64,000 bases of DNA from Chamaea fasciata (Eukaryota > Chordata > Aves > Passeriformes > Sylviidae), in contig JARCOQ010000017.1 in NCBI GenBank assembly GCA_029207755.1, forward strand, positions 10,738,945 to 10,802,944, written 5' to 3'. The notes beneath the pieces were generated by a model. It worked only from the letters and a program-made list of their open reading frames with translations. It had not been told where the DNA came from and did not search any database. Positions 40,105 to 64,000 of the stretch are shown here, piece by piece (within the stretch, counting starts at the first letter, position 1; each line of letters starts with the position of its first letter). Both the position numbers and the translations under genes were made by a program.

Positions 40105-40175
40105 ACACTGCTCTCAGCTCTGGCTAGGAGACAGTCCCTGCCCCGAGGAGCTTCCAGTCTAAGAGAGAAATACAA
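40105..40175 (-). mobile_element. Ancient L3/CR1-like fossil
   Basis: The plus strand holds GAGACAGTCCCTGCCCCGAG and GAGCTTCCAGTCTAAGAG. This resembles the reverse complement of the widely shared amniote CR1/L3-type 3' region (AGACTGTAAGCTC... GGCAGGGACTGTCTC). Only about 70 bases are recognisable, so the age and family are uncertain. Confidence 0.45.
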
Positions 40176-40883
40176 AGGTCACAGGGTCAACGAGGAGGAA
40201 GGTGACAGAGTTTTCATGCTGCTGGTGCCATTCCTGGAGACTGGTACATGTGTTTGTGCTGGCAGTCAGGACACACACACTGAGGAGACCACACACTGCA
40301 CGTGGCACAGCGTGTTCTCTCTGCAGGTATTTGGAAGGGACAAGGTAAAGAAGCTCTCAAGAAAGTTTTCAAGGCAGTCCTGTGATGAGGAAGGCATTTG
40401 CTCTATGTAGAACAATAGAAATTTTTGCCTATTTACATCCTTTTTTTTTTTTTTTAAGAAGAAAATAAAACGGTTAATATGCCAAAAAACACATTCGTCA
40501 AATCAGCTGAATTACAAAAATAAAATTTTCAAGTGATGTCTTTCTAAAATAAATATCAATACGTAAAAATGGAAAATGGAAATAAATAAATACATGTATC
40601 CAAGCTATCTTGTTAATACACAAACAAGGATAATTCCTTATTGAAAAGTAGCCACGGAATCCCAATTAAAGCAGCAACTGTTCAGAGCATCCTTCTCCTC
40701 AGTAACAGAGGAAAATGAGTCCCAAGCAGTAAAGAACAGATTTGTAATAAAAGAAATATAAAGCACTGTGTTCCTTAAAGGAAAGTATAGAACATTTCCT
40801 TCTTGGCTAAAAAAACAGAGTTCCATGATATTCCCCAGATGAAATTTACTGGAATTTCCAACCAGCAGAAGGTGAACATTTTT

Positions 40884-41678
40884 TTTATTTTTTCTCTCAT
40901 AGGATAAAAAAGAAAAGAAAAGCTCTGTCTGTGAACTTGATTGATTGTGAACACACATCTTTAGTCCCCTGATTGAGCAGAAAATTAATCCATCTTAAGA
41001 ACACTGAGCTGCTCTTTCTCCCCCTCCCCAAAGAGCAACTCCCCTGTGCAGAACCCAGAGATGTCAGTCCCCAGGGACTGCTCAGCACAGAGAGCTGGGC
41101 CAGCTCAGCCTTGGGCAGGACACTTTTACTGCTTGGGAGCACAAGCTGCACCAGTTTGGGATGGTCCAACAGGAAACCAGTGTTTCCATGGCAGCACCTT
41201 GCATTTCCAGGGGTAGCTGATTGCCCTGAGCTCCTGCTGGCAGGAGCCAGGCTCAGTTTGGCCGGTGTAAGTCACAGTGCTCTGGGTGACAAGAGGCAGG
41301 GTACCCTACTCCCCACGCTCATAAGGCAGTACCACTCCAGGAAATCTGTTTCTTTCTTGAAGGTTTAAGATTTTTTTTTTTTTTTGTGGTCCTGTATGTC
41401 CTCTTACTTTTTAAGTTGTTTTCTCTACCTATTTAAAAGGAGCAACATGCCCAGATTAACAACAGAGGTCAAGTAGGCAAAGATTAAAATGTCCACAATG
41501 CAAGCTCTATGTTTACAATGTACTGGTCATGCATAAACCCCTACAGATCCTGGCAGGCATTTAAACATTTAAGTTGATGGAAGATCAAATTGCTAATGAA
41601 CTGACTGCTGAATGGACTGTAGCCAGCTAGAAATCACTGGTAGGTTCTGCTTCTGATATCACAACAACTCAAGTCATG
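40884..41678 (-). other. DHX35: Probable DHX35 3' UTR (end uncertain)
   Basis: Sequence directly downstream of the DHX35 stop codon. The first AATAAA on the transcript strand is at 40884-40889, about 790 nt after the stop, inside an A-rich stretch. No AATAAA or ATTAAA was seen between it and the stop. A 15-base A run on the transcript strand lies at 41371-41385. The real cleavage site cannot be set from sequence. Confidence 0.3.
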
Positions 41679-63705
<22,027 letters not shown>

Positions 63706-64000
63706 CTGTGAAAAAAGCAGAAAGGTAAGGTTTCAGAAATAACTTGACTTACACTAGAATCAGTGTCTGCCTGTCTTCTAGAAAGACCATTATTTGAAAT
63801 CTGCTGCTGGACTATTACTGTTCACAGCCACTTACAGAACTGGGCAAGTTAAAAAAAATCTGCAGCAATGGAGCAGGGGGAAAAATGTACCTGAAATCAC
63901 ATGGGACATACACACTGTTCTCTATTCAGGCTGGTTTTTGGAAAGGGGTAGAAGTAAACAAGTCTATGTTTACTGTACTGCAGAGGTTTTCTGGATATCA
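63706..64000 (-). other. DHX35 intron, cut by window edge
   Basis: Intronic sequence upstream of the DEAH exon. No further exon was found before the edge; the exon encoding the other part of the split codon lies outside. Confidence 0.8.

Larger units (their letters stand above)
36100..40883. other. Non-coding stretch between minisatellite and DHX35
   Basis: No gene recognised. It contains the TTC/T tract, the L3-like fossil and a T15 run at 40441-40455. Apparent ORFs on both strands near 36.2-37.7 kb lack any known domain. Confidence 0.65.

Overview
The window is nuclear DNA from a bird. Three signs agree: several copies of the 3' end of the CR1 LINE family with avian-type wording, a 502-bp solo LTR of a family familiar from bird genomes, and a vertebrate gene split into short exons by GT-AG introns. 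No bacterial or viral gene organisation is present. The species cannot be fixed from sequence alone; a songbird is possible.

The only protein-coding gene I can support is DHX35, a DEAH-box RNA helicase linked to the spliceosome. It lies on the minus strand from about 41.7 kb to the right edge. Sixteen coding exons join in phase (every intron GT-AG) to give 532 residues, from just before the DEAH (Walker B) motif to the stop codon. The Walker A half is encoded by exons beyond position 64000. The last exon (41679-41723) encodes only 14 residues and lies 2.39 kb from the previous one. Its introns hold a CR1 copy in each orientation, a candidate solo LTR, short tandem duplications and a 21-base A tract beside one splice donor.

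Positions 1 to about 41.6 kb hold no gene I can support. In human, DHX35 is followed by a large gene desert reaching to MAFB, and the orientation here fits the start of the same desert; that link is inferred from known human gene order. The desert part contains the solo LTR at 4570-5071 with a perfect 5-bp target-site duplication, CR1 tails near 9.1 and 18.4 kb, a CpG-rich block at 31.15-31.38 kb with a 17-bp palindrome beside it, an ancient L3/CR1-like fossil near 40.1 kb, and several AT-rich, repeat-free stretches that look like conserved non-coding elements but cannot be tested without alignment.

The most striking structure is a minisatellite at 34613-36099: 33 head-to-tail units of exactly 45 bp with almost only transition differences. 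Because 45 is a multiple of three and the unit has few stops, four of the six frames are largely open, giving apparent ORFs up to 600 codons that I judge to be non-coding.
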